Source of the DNA: JAZDGX01 sp964482205
GTDB lineage: Bacteria > Eisenbacteria > RBG-16-71-46 > CAIMUX01 > WJJG01
Direction of reading: 5' to 3'
DNA length: 64,000 bases
NCBI GenBank assembly: GCA_964482205.1
Contig: CAYZWI010000013.1
Span: 1-64,000 of the forward strand
The notes below the pieces were generated by a model. It was given only the letters and a program-made list of their open reading frames with translations, did no database searches and was not told where the DNA came from. Made by a program: the position numbers and the translations under genes. Each line of letters begins with the position of its first letter. Within the stretch, counting starts at the first letter, position 1. Below, piece by piece: positions 33,336-42,566 of the stretch.

Positions 33336-35177
33336 CTAGGAGGTCAACACGCGGATGCGCTCCGGATGCGAATAGACCGTGAAGTCTTCCCCCCGCGCAA
33401 AGCCGACCAGCGTGATGCCCAGGCTCTTGGCGCGCAAGACCGCTTGATGGGTGGGCCCGCCGCGCGAAATCACGATCGCGATCCCCGCGCGTCTGGCCTT
33501 GTGCAGAATCTCCGATGAGATCCGCCCGGAGCAGAGCAGCACCGCGCCGTCAAACGATCGGCCGTCGAGAAGACGCTTGCCGATGACCTTGTCCACCGCG
33601 CAATGCCGCGCAATGTCATCCACGCAATCCACGGGGATCTCGCCCTGATCGCTGATCGCGGCGCTGTGGACTCCGCCGGTGCTGCGGAAGAGCGGCGAGC
33701 ATTGCTGTAGCCAGCGGGCCAGCGATCCGACTTGCGCGGGAGAGAGCCGGGCGGAGGTTTCCAAGGGCTGGCGCACGGCTGCCTCGCTCGAGCTCGAGTA
33801 GACCACCCCGCGTCCGCATCCGGGCGTGTACATCCGGCGGGCCAACAGGTCCCGGCTTGGAGTCCGGTCGAGATCGCAGGCCACAACCCAGCGGGTCTCA
33901 TCGACCGTCACGGCCTTCAGGTCTTCCGCGGCATTGATGAAGCCGGACGAAAAGAGAAACCCGGCCGCTAGCGCCTTCAAGTCGGATGGGGAACAGAGCA
34001 GCGTGGCGACCTCGACCCCGTTGCCGGTAATCGTGCAGGGCACCTCGGTCGCGATCGGCTGGAGCGCCTCCGTTCCGATGCCGCGCCTCACGCGCACGAC
34101 ATCCACGCGAACGCTTGGGCCGAACTCTTCTCCCTCGCCCAGGCTCTCCGTGAGAGGCGCCTGCGCTCCCCGGCTGCGCTCGAGGAAGCGTTGATATTCG
34201 CGCGGCGTATTCAAGTTCGTGTACCAGCAGTCGTCTTCCGCCACCACCCGCCCCGTCTCGCATTCCGGAAAGAGGTCCGCGACCCGCCGGTGGCCTTCGG
34301 CGAGAAGCCGCCGGGCGGCGGGCAGGACGGCCTTCTTGTAGACCCCCAGAAGCGGTTGATCGCCATGGCTGGCCGGGAGAGAGGCGATCACGATGTCATG
34401 GTCATCGCTTTCGGCCAGGAGAGTCGCCAGCAAGCACGGTTCGAGCAGGGGGATGTCGCAAGCGACGACGAGATTCACTTCCGTCGGGGAGGCGGCCAGT
34501 CCCGAGACCAGCCCCATGAACGGCCCCTGGCCGCTCACCTCGTCGAGAATGACATCGTATCCGCGATGCTGCTCCTGCCGATCGCTGCCCGTCACGATGA
34601 AGACCCGGTCGCACCACAGCTTCAATTGCTGGTGGAGGACTTCGATGGCCGTCGCGTCGCCAAGATTGAGGAAGGCCTTGTCGATTCCCATCCGGCGGCT
34701 TCGGCCGCCGGCCATGATGAGGCCGCTGACCGGGGAAGGCCTCGCGCCGGCCAGCCAGGCGATCCGGCGGACGAACCCGGCAGGAAGAGCGAGACGGCCG
34801 GCCAGGGCCGCGACAGTCTCCGCGGCCACGGCGGTCCCGCGGACGATGTCGGATTTGCTGCGGGCAAGCGGGTCGGCCAGATCGGGATTGGTCCCTTCCA
34901 GGTAGATGGCGCAATCGGGGGACAGTTGCTCCAGGATGCGGTTGCTTTCGATGACCACCAAGGAGGCCGATTCGACCTCCTTCGCGATCGCGGACCATGA
35001 GGTGTCCGGTGGGTAGACCCTGGCCTGGGATTCGCTCGACTGGTCCAGCGCGCTCGCCGGCTCATCCTTCTCGGGAATCCTGACGCGGACGGCACCCGGG
35101 GCCATCTCGCCAATGGCGCGCGCAAGCCAGTGCCGCCCCACCCGCGCTCTCGCTCCCGCGATGACGATCGTCTTCAT
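33336..35177 (-). CDS. MobB-like/MobA/FdhD fusion for formate dehydrogenase cofactor maturation
   Basis: This 613-residue cytosolic protein carries three domains. Residues 1-150 resemble MobB (IVIAGARARVGRHWLARAI), but the P-loop Lys-Thr is lost (VGRHW where VGKTT is expected). Residues about 152-340 are MobA, the guanylyltransferase that makes the bis-MGD cofactor (GLIMAGGRSRRMGIDKAF, DEVSGQGPFMGLVSGL, VACDIPLL). Residues about 355-613 are FdhD, the sulphurtransferase that sulphurates the metal site of formate dehydrogenase (ATEVPCTITGNG, LAAGFLFSSGFI, YTPGCGRGVVYS, DIARHCAVDKVIG, LLCSGRISSEILHKARRAGI). It is divergent from the Hdr-formate dehydrogenase operon, which its product serves. Confidence 0.9.
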   Translation of the reverse strand: MKTIVIAGARARVGRHWLARAIGEMAPGAVRVRIPEKDEPASALDQSSESQARVYPPDTSWSAIAKEVESASLVVIESNRILEQLSPDCAIYLEGTNPDLADPLARSKSDIVRGTAVAAETVAALAGRLALPAGFVRRIAWLAGARPSPVSGLIMAGGRSRRMGIDKAFLNLGDATAIEVLHQQLKLWCDRVFIVTGSDRQEQHRGYDVILDEVSGQGPFMGLVSGLAASPTEVNLVVACDIPLLEPCLLATLLAESDDHDIVIASLPASHGDQPLLGVYKKAVLPAARRLLAEGHRRVADLFPECETGRVVAEDDCWYTNLNTPREYQRFLERSRGAQAPLTESLGEGEEFGPSVRVDVVRVRRGIGTEALQPIATEVPCTITGNGVEVATLLCSPSDLKALAAGFLFSSGFINAAEDLKAVTVDETRWVVACDLDRTPSRDLLARRMYTPGCGRGVVYSSSSEAAVRQPLETSARLSPAQVGSLARWLQQCSPLFRSTGGVHSAAISDQGEIPVDCVDDIARHCAVDKVIGKRLLDGRSFDGAVLLCSGRISSEILHKARRAGIAIVISRGGPTHQAVLRAKSLGITLVGFARGEDFTVYSHPERIRVLTS

Positions 35178-35697
35178 CTTCGTGCATCCGTTGACCCGGG
35201 CCGGGGCTCGCTTCCCTCACGGAACCTCGACGCGCCCGCCGGCCTGCCGCCCAGCTGATCTGTGCGCCGGCGGTCACCCTAGCATGCCCGGACGCGGGCG
35301 AAAACCGCCCGAGGCGGTGCAAGAGCGCACAGCGCCTGATTCCCTGACGGCCAGGCGTTACTGACCCCAGGCGTTACTGGCCGAAATGTATCCAGGAACT
35401 TCCCTTGGAAAAGCATGGTCAGAAGGCTTGATTCCAAAGGTATTCCGGCGAGCGGCCCCCGGATTCCAGCGGAGAAACGGCGCTGATTCCATCGTTCACG
35501 ATTTCTCATAGATGTTTCCCTCTCGTTCGCCTCGTCGCGTCTTCCCCGCTCGCTGTCGCCGGAGAATCCTGTGGCGACCCAAACTCTCCGCGAGTATCCT
35601 TCGCGGGATTCAAGGAGGACGGTGCAGTTCGACCGCAAACCAAGCGCGCCGAGGAAGGGCTGGGTACCGGGGCGCCGGTCGGCTTTGGGAGGTTTCG
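35178..35697. promoter_or_regulatory. Divergent promoter region of the formate dehydrogenase locus
   Basis: This 520-base gap separates the MobA-FdhD fusion (minus) from hdrC (plus) and must hold both promoters. I see no gene in it. Its most distinctive feature is the tandem 16-bp repeat listed next. I do not see a convincing sigma54 (GG-N10-GC) or sigma70 pair. Confidence 0.5.
35351..35382. repeat. Two tandem 16-bp repeats, possible regulator site
   Basis: CCAGGCGTTACTGACC is followed directly by CCAGGCGTTACTGGCC (15 of 16 identical). The 16-base period is about one and a half helical turns. It lies about 175 bases upstream of the divergent MobA-FdhD start and 315 upstream of hdrC. Confidence 0.55.
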
Positions 35698-36270
35698 ATG
35701 ACCACTTCCGTCACCAAAGGGGAAGCGACGACGCTCTTCGATCGGGTCGTCGCGGCTACCCCCGGCGACTGCCGCCTGGGGATGTGCATCCAATGCGGGA
35801 CCTGCGGCGGCTCCTGCCCGTCCGGCCCGGACATGGACCACACGCCCCGCGCGCTCTTCGCCCTCATCAATGCCGGGATGCAGGAGGAGGTCTTGCGCAG
35901 CAATACCCCGTGGTATTGCGTCTCCTGCTATTACTGCACCGCCCGCTGCCCTCAGGAAGTCCACATCACGGACATCATGTATACGCTCAAGCGCATCGCC
36001 ATTCAGGAAAAGGGCTTCGATGACTCCAAGGCGCCCGACTTCTCGAAGACCTTCATCTTCTGGGTGGAGAATTACGGCCGCGCCTTCGAGCTCGGCCTGA
36101 TGGGCGTGCACATGCTCCGCCACAATCCCTTCGGGGCATTCAAGATCGCCGGCATGGGCAAGGGCATGCTTTCGAAGCACCGGATGGCATTCACTCCCAC
36201 GAAGATCAAGCGTCTGGACGGCTTGAAAGCCATCTTGGCAAAGGCCAAGAAGCTGGAGGCGTCGGCATGA
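35698..36270 (+). CDS. hdrC: Heterodisulfide reductase subunit C-like protein
   Basis: This 190-residue iron-sulphur protein starts at ATG 35698 with GGGAGG 7 bases upstream; an upstream extension of the frame lacks a ribosome site. It has two classical [4Fe-4S] motifs, CIQCGTCGGSCPSG near residue 30 and CVSCYYCTARCPQEV near residue 73, as in HdrC, which passes electrons between HdrA and HdrB. The C-terminus is basic and helical. It is the first gene of an operon with hdrB, hdrA and mvhD, and its stop overlaps the hdrB start (ATGA). Confidence 0.93.
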   Translation: MTTSVTKGEATTLFDRVVAATPGDCRLGMCIQCGTCGGSCPSGPDMDHTPRALFALINAGMQEEVLRSNTPWYCVSCYYCTARCPQEVHITDIMYTLKRIAIQEKGFDDSKAPDFSKTFIFWVENYGRAFELGLMGVHMLRHNPFGAFKIAGMGKGMLSKHRMAFTPTKIKRLDGLKAILAKAKKLEASA

Positions 36271-37244
36271 AGTACGGCTACTTCCCGGGATGCTCGCTCG
36301 AGCGCAACGCGGCCGCGTACCATCTCTCTTCGCTCGCCGTGGCCAAGCCCTTGGGCATGGAGCTGGTCGAGGTCGAGGACTGGAACTGCTGCGGGGCGAC
36401 CGAATACGTCTCGCTCAACCTGATCGCCTCGTACGCACTGATCGCCCGCAATCTGGCCCAGGCGGCCTTGAACACTTCCGCGGGCGGGCAGCTGGTCGCT
36501 CCCTGCAGCGCCTGCTACCTCAATCTTCGCAAGTGCGACAGCTACATGGCCAAGAGCCCCGCACTGGCGGAGAAGGTGAACTCCGCCCTGGCCGCGGGCG
36601 GGCTCCAATACAAAGCAGGGACGCTCAAGGTCCGCCATCTCCTGGACGTGCTGGTCAACGACATCGGCTGCGAGGCAATCGCCGCAAAGGTGACGAAGCC
36701 GCTCAAGGGCCTGCGCGTCGTGCCCTACTACGGGTGCATGATCGTCCGCCCGGCATTCGGCGAGGGCGAGGCCTTCGACAATGTCGAGCAGCCCAACACG
36801 CTCGACAAGCTCCTCGCGTGCCTGGGCGCGGAAGTCGTGCCCTTCTCGCTCAAGGCGGCCTGCTGCGGCGGCCACATGACGCAGATCAGCGAGTCGACCG
36901 GGTTCGAGCTCATCCGCCGCCTGGTCAAGAGCGCCAGCGATGCGAAGGCCGATTTGATCGCGACCCTCTGCCCCATGTGCCAGCTCAATCTCGACGCTTT
37001 CCAGGGTCCGATGAACAAGTTCTTCAAGACCGACTACCGGATGCCGGTGCTCTATTTCACACAGCTCATCGGCTTGGCCTTGGGTATCGACGCCAAGTCG
37101 TTGGGGCTCGGCAGCGAGCTCGTCAGCGCGCGCGAGGCGCTCGCCAAGATCGGCGTCGAAGCGCCCGCCGCCGAGCCCGAAGCCGCGCCCAAGAAGCCCA
37201 GGAAGGACGATAAGTCCCTGCCCATGCCTCGCATGAGTGTCTAG
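36267..37244 (+). CDS. hdrB: Heterodisulfide reductase subunit B-like protein
   Basis: This 325-residue protein has two CCG domains that hold the non-cubane [4Fe-4S] clusters of HdrB. The first domain shows DWNCCGATEY and APCSACYLNL; the second shows YYGCMIVRP, KAACCGGHMTQ and ATLCPMCQLNLD. In methanogens HdrB reduces CoM-S-S-CoB; a bacterium without those thiols must use another disulphide or low-potential acceptor, which is not known here. The last 35 residues are a lysine/alanine/proline-rich extension not needed for the fold. It overlaps hdrC by 4 bases and is 9 bases from hdrA. Confidence 0.94.
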   Translation: MKYGYFPGCSLERNAAAYHLSSLAVAKPLGMELVEVEDWNCCGATEYVSLNLIASYALIARNLAQAALNTSAGGQLVAPCSACYLNLRKCDSYMAKSPALAEKVNSALAAGGLQYKAGTLKVRHLLDVLVNDIGCEAIAAKVTKPLKGLRVVPYYGCMIVRPAFGEGEAFDNVEQPNTLDKLLACLGAEVVPFSLKAACCGGHMTQISESTGFELIRRLVKSASDAKADLIATLCPMCQLNLDAFQGPMNKFFKTDYRMPVLYFTQLIGLALGIDAKSLGLGSELVSAREALAKIGVEAPAAEPEAAPKKPRKDDKSLPMPRMSV

Positions 37245-37253
37245 GAGGTGGCG

Positions 37254-39257
37254 ATGATCGAGAACGTCCGCGTCGGCGTCTACATCTGTCACTGCGGAAG
37301 CAACATCGCCGGCGTCGTCGATGTGGCCGAGGTGGCGCGATGGGCCGGCGGGCTGCCGCATGTCGCGACCAGCCAGGATTACAAGTTCATGTGCTCCAGC
37401 CTCGGGCAGGAGTTGATCGAAAAGGACATCAAGGAGCACGGCGTCAATCGCGTCGTCGTGGCTTCCTGCAGCCCGCATCTGCACGAGCCGACCTTCCGCA
37501 ACGCGTGCACGCGCGCCGGGTTGAACCCTTATCTCTTCGAGATGGCCAACATCCGCGAGCAGGACTCGTGGGTGACGACCGACAAGGCCGAGGCGACGAA
37601 GAAAGCGAAGGCGCTGGTCGCCGCCGCCGTCAGCCGCGTGGCGCACCAGGAGGCGCTCAATTCCCTCTTCGTCCCCATCGATCCCAATGTCCTCGTCGTC
37701 GGAGGCGGGGTCACCGGCATCCAGGCGGCCCTCGAAGTCGCCAACAGCGGGCACAAGGTCTACCTGGTCGAGCGCGAGCCTTCGCTGGGCGGGCACATGG
37801 CCCAGTTCGACAAGACCTTCCCCACCCTCGACTGCTCCGCCTGCATCCTCACGCCGAAGATGTTCGACGCGGGCAACCACAAGAACATCGAAATGCTCAC
37901 CTGGAGCGAGGTCGAGAAGGTCGACGGCTACATCGGCAACTTCACCGTCACCATCCGCAAGCGCGCGCGCTACGTCGACGAGAGCAAGTGCAACGGCTGC
38001 GGCGTGTGCCAGGAGAAGTGCCCCAAGAAGGTCGTCGACGAGGTCTTCGAGGCTGGGCTCGGATATCGCAAGGCGATCTACACGCCCTTCCCGCAGGCGG
38101 TGCCCAAGTTCCCGGTGCTCGACCGCGAGAACTGCAACTTCTTCCAGAAGGGCATCTGCAAGGTCTGCCAGAAAGTCTGCCCCACCGGCGCCATCGACTA
38201 CGATCAGCAGGACACCCTGATGACCGTCAAGGTGGGCAACATCATCCTGGCGACCGGCTACGACCTCTTCGACGCGCGCCGCATTCCCCAGTACGGCTTC
38301 GGCCGGCTGCCCAATGTCTTCACGAGCCTCGAGTTCGAGCGCATGACCAACGCCGCCGGGCCGACCGGCGGGAAGGTCGTGCTGCGCGATGGGGTCACCA
38401 TTCCCAAGAGTGTCGCGATCATCCACTGCGTGGGGAGCCGCGACCGCAATCACAACAACTACTGCTCGGCGATTTGCTGCATGCAGTCGCTGAAGTTCGC
38501 GCACCTCGTCAAGGAGAAGACCGGCGGCGAAGTGTATCAGTGCTACATCGACATCCGCACGCCGGCCAAGGCCTACGATGAGTTCTATCAGCGGATCATC
38601 AACGAGGGCGTGCACTTCATCCGCGGCCGGGTGGCCGAAGTGACCGACGCGGCGCGCGGACCCGAGGAGGAAGGCAAGACGATCGTCCAGGTGGAGGACA
38701 CGCTCGCGGGCAAGCAGCGCCGCCTGCCGGTCGACATGGTGGTCCTCTCGGCCGGGCTGCAGGCCCGGGCGGACGCCAAGGAAGTCGGCAAGCGCTTCGG
38801 AATTTCCTGCAGCGCCGACGCCTGGTTCATCGAGAAGCACCCCAAGCTGGACCCGGTCGCGACGATGACCGACGGGGTCTTCGTCGCCGGAGCCTGCCAG
38901 GGGCCCAAGGACATTCCCGCGTCGGTGGCCCAGGGCGCGGCGGCCGCGGCCCGCGTGCTTTCGATCATCGGCCAGGGCCAGATCGAGATCGAAGCGGCCA
39001 CGGCGATCGTCGACGAGATTTCCTGCGTGGGCTGCAAGGAGTGCATTGCCTCCTGCCCCTACACCGCGATCGAATTCCTGGAAGACAAGCAGAAGGCCCA
39101 TGTGGTCGAAGCGTTGTGCAAGGGCTGCGGCACTTGCGTGGGAACGTGCCTGTCGAAATCGATCCGGCTCCGCCACTTCACCGATGACCAGCTGGTGGCG
39201 GAGATGATCGGGGCGATGGCGGCGATGAAGGACTTCGAGACGGCGGAGGTGAAGTGA
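37254..39257 (+). CDS. hdrA: Heterodisulfide reductase subunit A-like flavoprotein
   Basis: This 667-residue protein is the usual length for HdrA, the FAD subunit where electron bifurcation takes place. It shows an N-terminal VGVYICHCGSNIAGVVD segment, a Rossmann FAD motif VLVVGGGVTGIQAALE near residue 147, the conserved LDCSACILTPKM, an inserted ferredoxin region (CNGCGVCQEKCPKKVV near 245 and CKVCQKVCPTGAI near 300) and C-terminal ferredoxin motifs (CVGCKECIASCPYTAIEF and CKGCGTCVGTCLSKSI). All positions that are Sec in some methanogen relatives are Cys here. ATG 37254 is preferred over GTG 37248 because GGAGG lies 5 bases before it. Confidence 0.95.
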   Translation: MIENVRVGVYICHCGSNIAGVVDVAEVARWAGGLPHVATSQDYKFMCSSLGQELIEKDIKEHGVNRVVVASCSPHLHEPTFRNACTRAGLNPYLFEMANIREQDSWVTTDKAEATKKAKALVAAAVSRVAHQEALNSLFVPIDPNVLVVGGGVTGIQAALEVANSGHKVYLVEREPSLGGHMAQFDKTFPTLDCSACILTPKMFDAGNHKNIEMLTWSEVEKVDGYIGNFTVTIRKRARYVDESKCNGCGVCQEKCPKKVVDEVFEAGLGYRKAIYTPFPQAVPKFPVLDRENCNFFQKGICKVCQKVCPTGAIDYDQQDTLMTVKVGNIILATGYDLFDARRIPQYGFGRLPNVFTSLEFERMTNAAGPTGGKVVLRDGVTIPKSVAIIHCVGSRDRNHNNYCSAICCMQSLKFAHLVKEKTGGEVYQCYIDIRTPAKAYDEFYQRIINEGVHFIRGRVAEVTDAARGPEEEGKTIVQVEDTLAGKQRRLPVDMVVLSAGLQARADAKEVGKRFGISCSADAWFIEKHPKLDPVATMTDGVFVAGACQGPKDIPASVAQGAAAAARVLSIIGQGQIEIEAATAIVDEISCVGCKECIASCPYTAIEFLEDKQKAHVVEALCKGCGTCVGTCLSKSIRLRHFTDDQLVAEMIGAMAAMKDFETAEVK

Positions 39258-39667
39258 TGTACGAGCCGAAGATCATCGGCTTCCTCTGCAACTGGTGCTC
39301 GTATCGCGGCGCGGACACGGCCGGGATGGCCCGCCTGAAGTACCCGCCCAATGTGAAGATCGTGCGCGTGCCCTGCAGCGGGCGGGTCTCGCCCGAACTG
39401 GTGCTGCGCACCTTCCGCGAGGGGGCCGACGGCGTCATGGTGCTGGGCTGCCACATCGGCGACTGCCACTACTCGACCGGCAATCACCGCACGGCCAAGC
39501 GCATGCCGGTGCTGCGAAACCTTCTCGCCTACAGCGGAATCGACCCCGAGCGGCTCTACATCAACTGGGTGTCGGCGGCCGAAGGCGAGAAGTTCGCGAC
39601 CGTCATCAAAGAGTTCACCGAGAAGATCAGGGCGATGCCACCCTTCGTGGAGGTGATCGGACAATGA
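39257..39667 (+). CDS. mvhD: MvhD-like [2Fe-2S] electron-transfer subunit
   Basis: This 136-residue protein has the MvhD/FlpD pattern: IIGFLCNWCSYRGAD at the N-terminus, VRVPCSGRV and VLGCHIGDCHYSTGN with five cysteines in conserved places. It connects HdrA to a hydrogenase or formate dehydrogenase partner. ATG 39257 overlaps the hdrA stop (TGATG), and its own stop overlaps the next gene, so HdrA, MvhD and the linker protein are coupled. With formate dehydrogenase following, the complex is of the HdrABC-MvhD-Fdh kind. Confidence 0.93.
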   Translation: MYEPKIIGFLCNWCSYRGADTAGMARLKYPPNVKIVRVPCSGRVSPELVLRTFREGADGVMVLGCHIGDCHYSTGNHRTAKRMPVLRNLLAYSGIDPERLYINWVSAAEGEKFATVIKEFTEKIRAMPPFVEVIGQ

Positions 39668-40488
39668 GTGACCGGCTGCCCGCTCTGCGCGAAGCCATCC
39701 AGAGGATCCTGCCCGAGGTCGACGGCGTGCTGGCCTTGAAGACGGGACCGGGCGGAATCGTGGGGCCGCATCTCTTCACGAAAGACGACGCGGCCGCGCT
39801 CGACGGCCTGGCCGTCTGGCCCAAGGAGCCCCTGCCCGACATCCTGAAGAAGATCCTGAAGGCGCATGCGGAGGCGAAGCTCGCGATCGTCTGCCGGCGC
39901 TGCGAAGAACGCGGCGTCGTCGAGATGGCGAAGCACGCGCAGTTCAACCTGGCCAACATCACGCTGATCGGGCTGCAATGCACGCACGAGGAGGCGGTCT
40001 TCTGCCGCTGCGCCAAGCCCGCCACGATCCACGCCAAGATCACCGTGGGCACGCCGGTCGAAGGCGTGGCCGACCAGGTCACCGACGACTTCGTCAAGCT
40101 GGGTCAAGCCGAGCGCTTGGCGTTCTGGAACGAGCACTTCCTGCACTGCATCAAGTGCTACGGTTGCCGGAATATCTGCCCGCAGTGCTTCTGCAATGTC
40201 TGCGCGCTCGAGGACGAGACCTGGGTGGAGACGGGCCGGCTGCCCATGCCGGTGCCGCCGATGTACCACCTCGTGCGCGCCATGCACATGACGGCCAAGT
40301 GCGTCGCCTGCCGGGAATGCGAAGAGACTTGTCCGGCGGGGATCCCGCTCGCGATCCACTTCCGCCTGATTGCCCGCGATGTGGAAGAGATGTTCCAGTA
40401 CGAGACCGGTGCGGTCATCGAGCAGTCTCCTCCCCAGCTTCTGGTGCTGGAGGAAGGCGAGTACGAGCGCACCGGACTGCCGCACTAG
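39664..40488 (+). CDS. Iron-sulphur linker protein of the Hdr-formate dehydrogenase operon
   Basis: This 274-residue protein has an N-terminal part with scattered cysteines (VCRRCEERGVV, GLQCTHEEAVFCRCA) and a C-terminal part with two cluster motifs, CIKCYGCRNICPQCFCNVC near residue 163 and CVACRECEETCPAG near 216. The first resembles the cluster region of FdhB/FrhB-family subunits, but the flavin/F420 part of those proteins is not evident. I infer that it carries electrons from the formate dehydrogenase to MvhD or HdrA. It lies between mvhD (4-base overlap) and fdhA (11 bases). Confidence 0.75.
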   Translation: MSDRLPALREAIQRILPEVDGVLALKTGPGGIVGPHLFTKDDAAALDGLAVWPKEPLPDILKKILKAHAEAKLAIVCRRCEERGVVEMAKHAQFNLANITLIGLQCTHEEAVFCRCAKPATIHAKITVGTPVEGVADQVTDDFVKLGQAERLAFWNEHFLHCIKCYGCRNICPQCFCNVCALEDETWVETGRLPMPVPPMYHLVRAMHMTAKCVACRECEETCPAGIPLAIHFRLIARDVEEMFQYETGAVIEQSPPQLLVLEEGEYERTGLPH

Positions 40489-40499
40489 AGGAGGACGAG

Positions 40500-42557
40500 A
40501 TGATCGAGTACGCCAGCGTCTTGACCACCTGCCCCTACTGCGGAACGGGTTGCGCCATGCAGCTGCAGGCGCTCGACGGCCGTCTGGCCGGCGTCCTGCC
40601 GGCCAAGGGCCACCCGATCAGCGAGGGCGGGTTGTGCATCAAGGGCTGGAACGCCCATGAGTTCGTCGGCCACGACGACCGCCTGCGGAAACCCTTGATC
40701 CGCAAGGGCGGCAAGCTGGTCGAAGCCGGCTGGGACGAAGCGCTCACACTGGTGGCGGAGAAGCTCGGGGCGATCACGAGCGAGAGCGGCCCCGACAGCG
40801 TCGGCGTCCTCTCCTCGGCCAAGTGCACGAACGAGGAGAACTATGTCCTGCAGAAGTTCGCCCGCGCGGTGATCGGCACGAACAATGTCGACCACTGCGC
40901 CCGTCTCTGACACGCGCCTACGGTGGCCGGTCTGGCCGCCGCTTTCGGTTCCGGCGCGATGACGAATTCGATTCCCGAATTCGAGACGGACACGAACTGC
41001 TTCCTGATCATCGGGTCGAATACCAGCGAGGGCCATCCGCTCATCGCCACGCGGATTCTCAAGGGCCAGGCGCGGGGCGCGAAGGTGATCGTGCTCGATC
41101 CGCGCTTGAACCAGATCGGGCGCTGGGCGGACATCTTCGCCCATTTCAAGCCGGGCACGGATGTCGCGCTCTTCAACGGGATCATGAATGTGATCATCTC
41201 CGAAGGGCTCGCGGACGACGCCTATGTGGCCGCGCGAACCGAGAGCTTCGACGAGCTCAAGGCGGTAGTGGAGAAATACACGCCCGAGAAGGTCGCGGAG
41301 ATCACCGATGTGCCGGCCGATATGGTGCGCGAGATCGCACGCACTTACGCGAAGAACAAGCCGGGCGCGATCATCTACGCGATGGGCATCACCCAGCACA
41401 CGACCGGCGTGGACAATGTGAAGTCGGTGGCCAATCTGGCGATGCTGTGCGGCAACCTGGGCGTCGCCGGCGGCGGCGTGAATCCGCTGCGCGGGCAGAA
41501 CAACGTCCAGGGCGCCTGCGACATGGGCGGCCTGCCCAATGTCTACCCGGGCTATCAGGTGGTCACTTCCCAGGACGTCCAGAAGAAATTCCGCGAGGCC
41601 TGGGGCAAGGCCGCCCCGCTCACCGTGGGCCTCACGGTGACCGAGATGGTCAGCCTGGCCGAGCAGGGCAAGGTGCGCGCGCTCTATGTGATGGCCGAGA
41701 ACCCGATGCTCTCCGATCCCGACATCAACCATGTGCGCCACTGCCTGGAGAAGACCGAATTCCTGATCGTCCAGGACATCTTCCTCACGGAAACAGCCGA
41801 GCTCGCGCATGTGGTGCTGCCCGGCGTCACCTTCGCGGAGAAGGACGGCACCTTCACGAACACCGAACGCCGCGTGCAGCGCGTGCGGAAAGCGATCGAG
41901 CCAGTCGGCGAGGCGCGCCAGGACTGGGAGATCGTCTGCCAGATCGCGCAGCGAATGGGCGCCAAGGGCTTCGAGTTCTCCTCACCTCAGCAGATCATGG
42001 AGGAAGCTTCGCGCGTCACGCCCAGTTATGGCGGCATCACCTATGAGCGGCTCGAGAAGCTCGGCTCGCTGCAGTGGCCCTGCCCGAACGCTGATCATCC
42101 CGGCACGCCCTACCTGCACAAGGACAAGTTCGCCCGCGGGCTGGGGAAGTTCTTTGCGCTCGAGTACAAGGACGCGGCGGAGCTGCCCGATGAAGAATTC
42201 CCGCTGATCCTGACGACCGGCCGGATCATGTTCCATTTCCATACCGGCTCGATGACCCGCCGTTCGCGCAAGCTCGAGAGCGAGGTTTCGGAGGCCTATG
42301 TCGAGATCAGCCCGGCCGACGCCGCGCGGATCGGCTTGAACGGCCACCGGCGCGTGCGCGTGACGAGCCGGCGCGGCGAGATCGAGGTGGCCGTGCGGGT
42401 GACCGAAGGCATCAAGCCGGGCGTGGTGTTCATTCCCTTCCACTTCGCCGAGGCGGCCGCCAACAAGCTGACCAATTCCGCCATCGACCCGGTCGCGAAG
42501 ATCCCGGAGTACAAGGTCTGCGCGGTGAAGATCGCCCCTTCGCAACCCCAACCGTGA
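40500..42557 (+). CDS. fdhA: Selenocysteine formate dehydrogenase catalytic subunit
   Basis: This 685-residue molybdenum/tungsten bis-MGD enzyme (formate to CO2 plus two electrons, reversible) requires reading TGA at 40908-40910 as selenocysteine 137. The context CARL-U-H-x-x-TVAGL matches E. coli FdhF (CARV-U-H), where U binds the metal and the following His is catalytic. The [4Fe-4S] motif TCPYCGTGCAM is at residues 9-19. Later signatures are GVNPLRGQNNVQGACDMGG (bis-MGD) and TGSMTRRS. It has no N-terminal ferredoxin extension, unlike the second enzyme in the window, so it depends on the linker and MvhD for electrons. ATG 40500 follows GAGGAGGACGAG. Read conventionally it would appear as two genes split at the TGA. 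Confidence 0.95.
40908..40941 (+). other. Selenocysteine codon and SECIS element of fdhA
   Basis: TGA, 10 bases, then CGGTGGCC-GGTCT-GGCCGCCG: an 8-bp stem with one G-U pair and a GGUCU loop 18 bases after the codon. E. coli fdhF has the same loop and spacing. Confidence 0.9.
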
Positions 42558-42566
42558 GGTAAGAAC

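Noticed and set aside
37248..37253. GTG 37248 as the hdrA start
   Set aside because: The Shine-Dalgarno GGAGG overlaps that GTG; ATG 37254 has correct spacing.
36072..39176. A 1034-codon open frame antisense to hdrA/hdrB
   Set aside because: The sense strand carries unmistakable Fe-S and FAD motifs; the antisense product has no recognisable feature.
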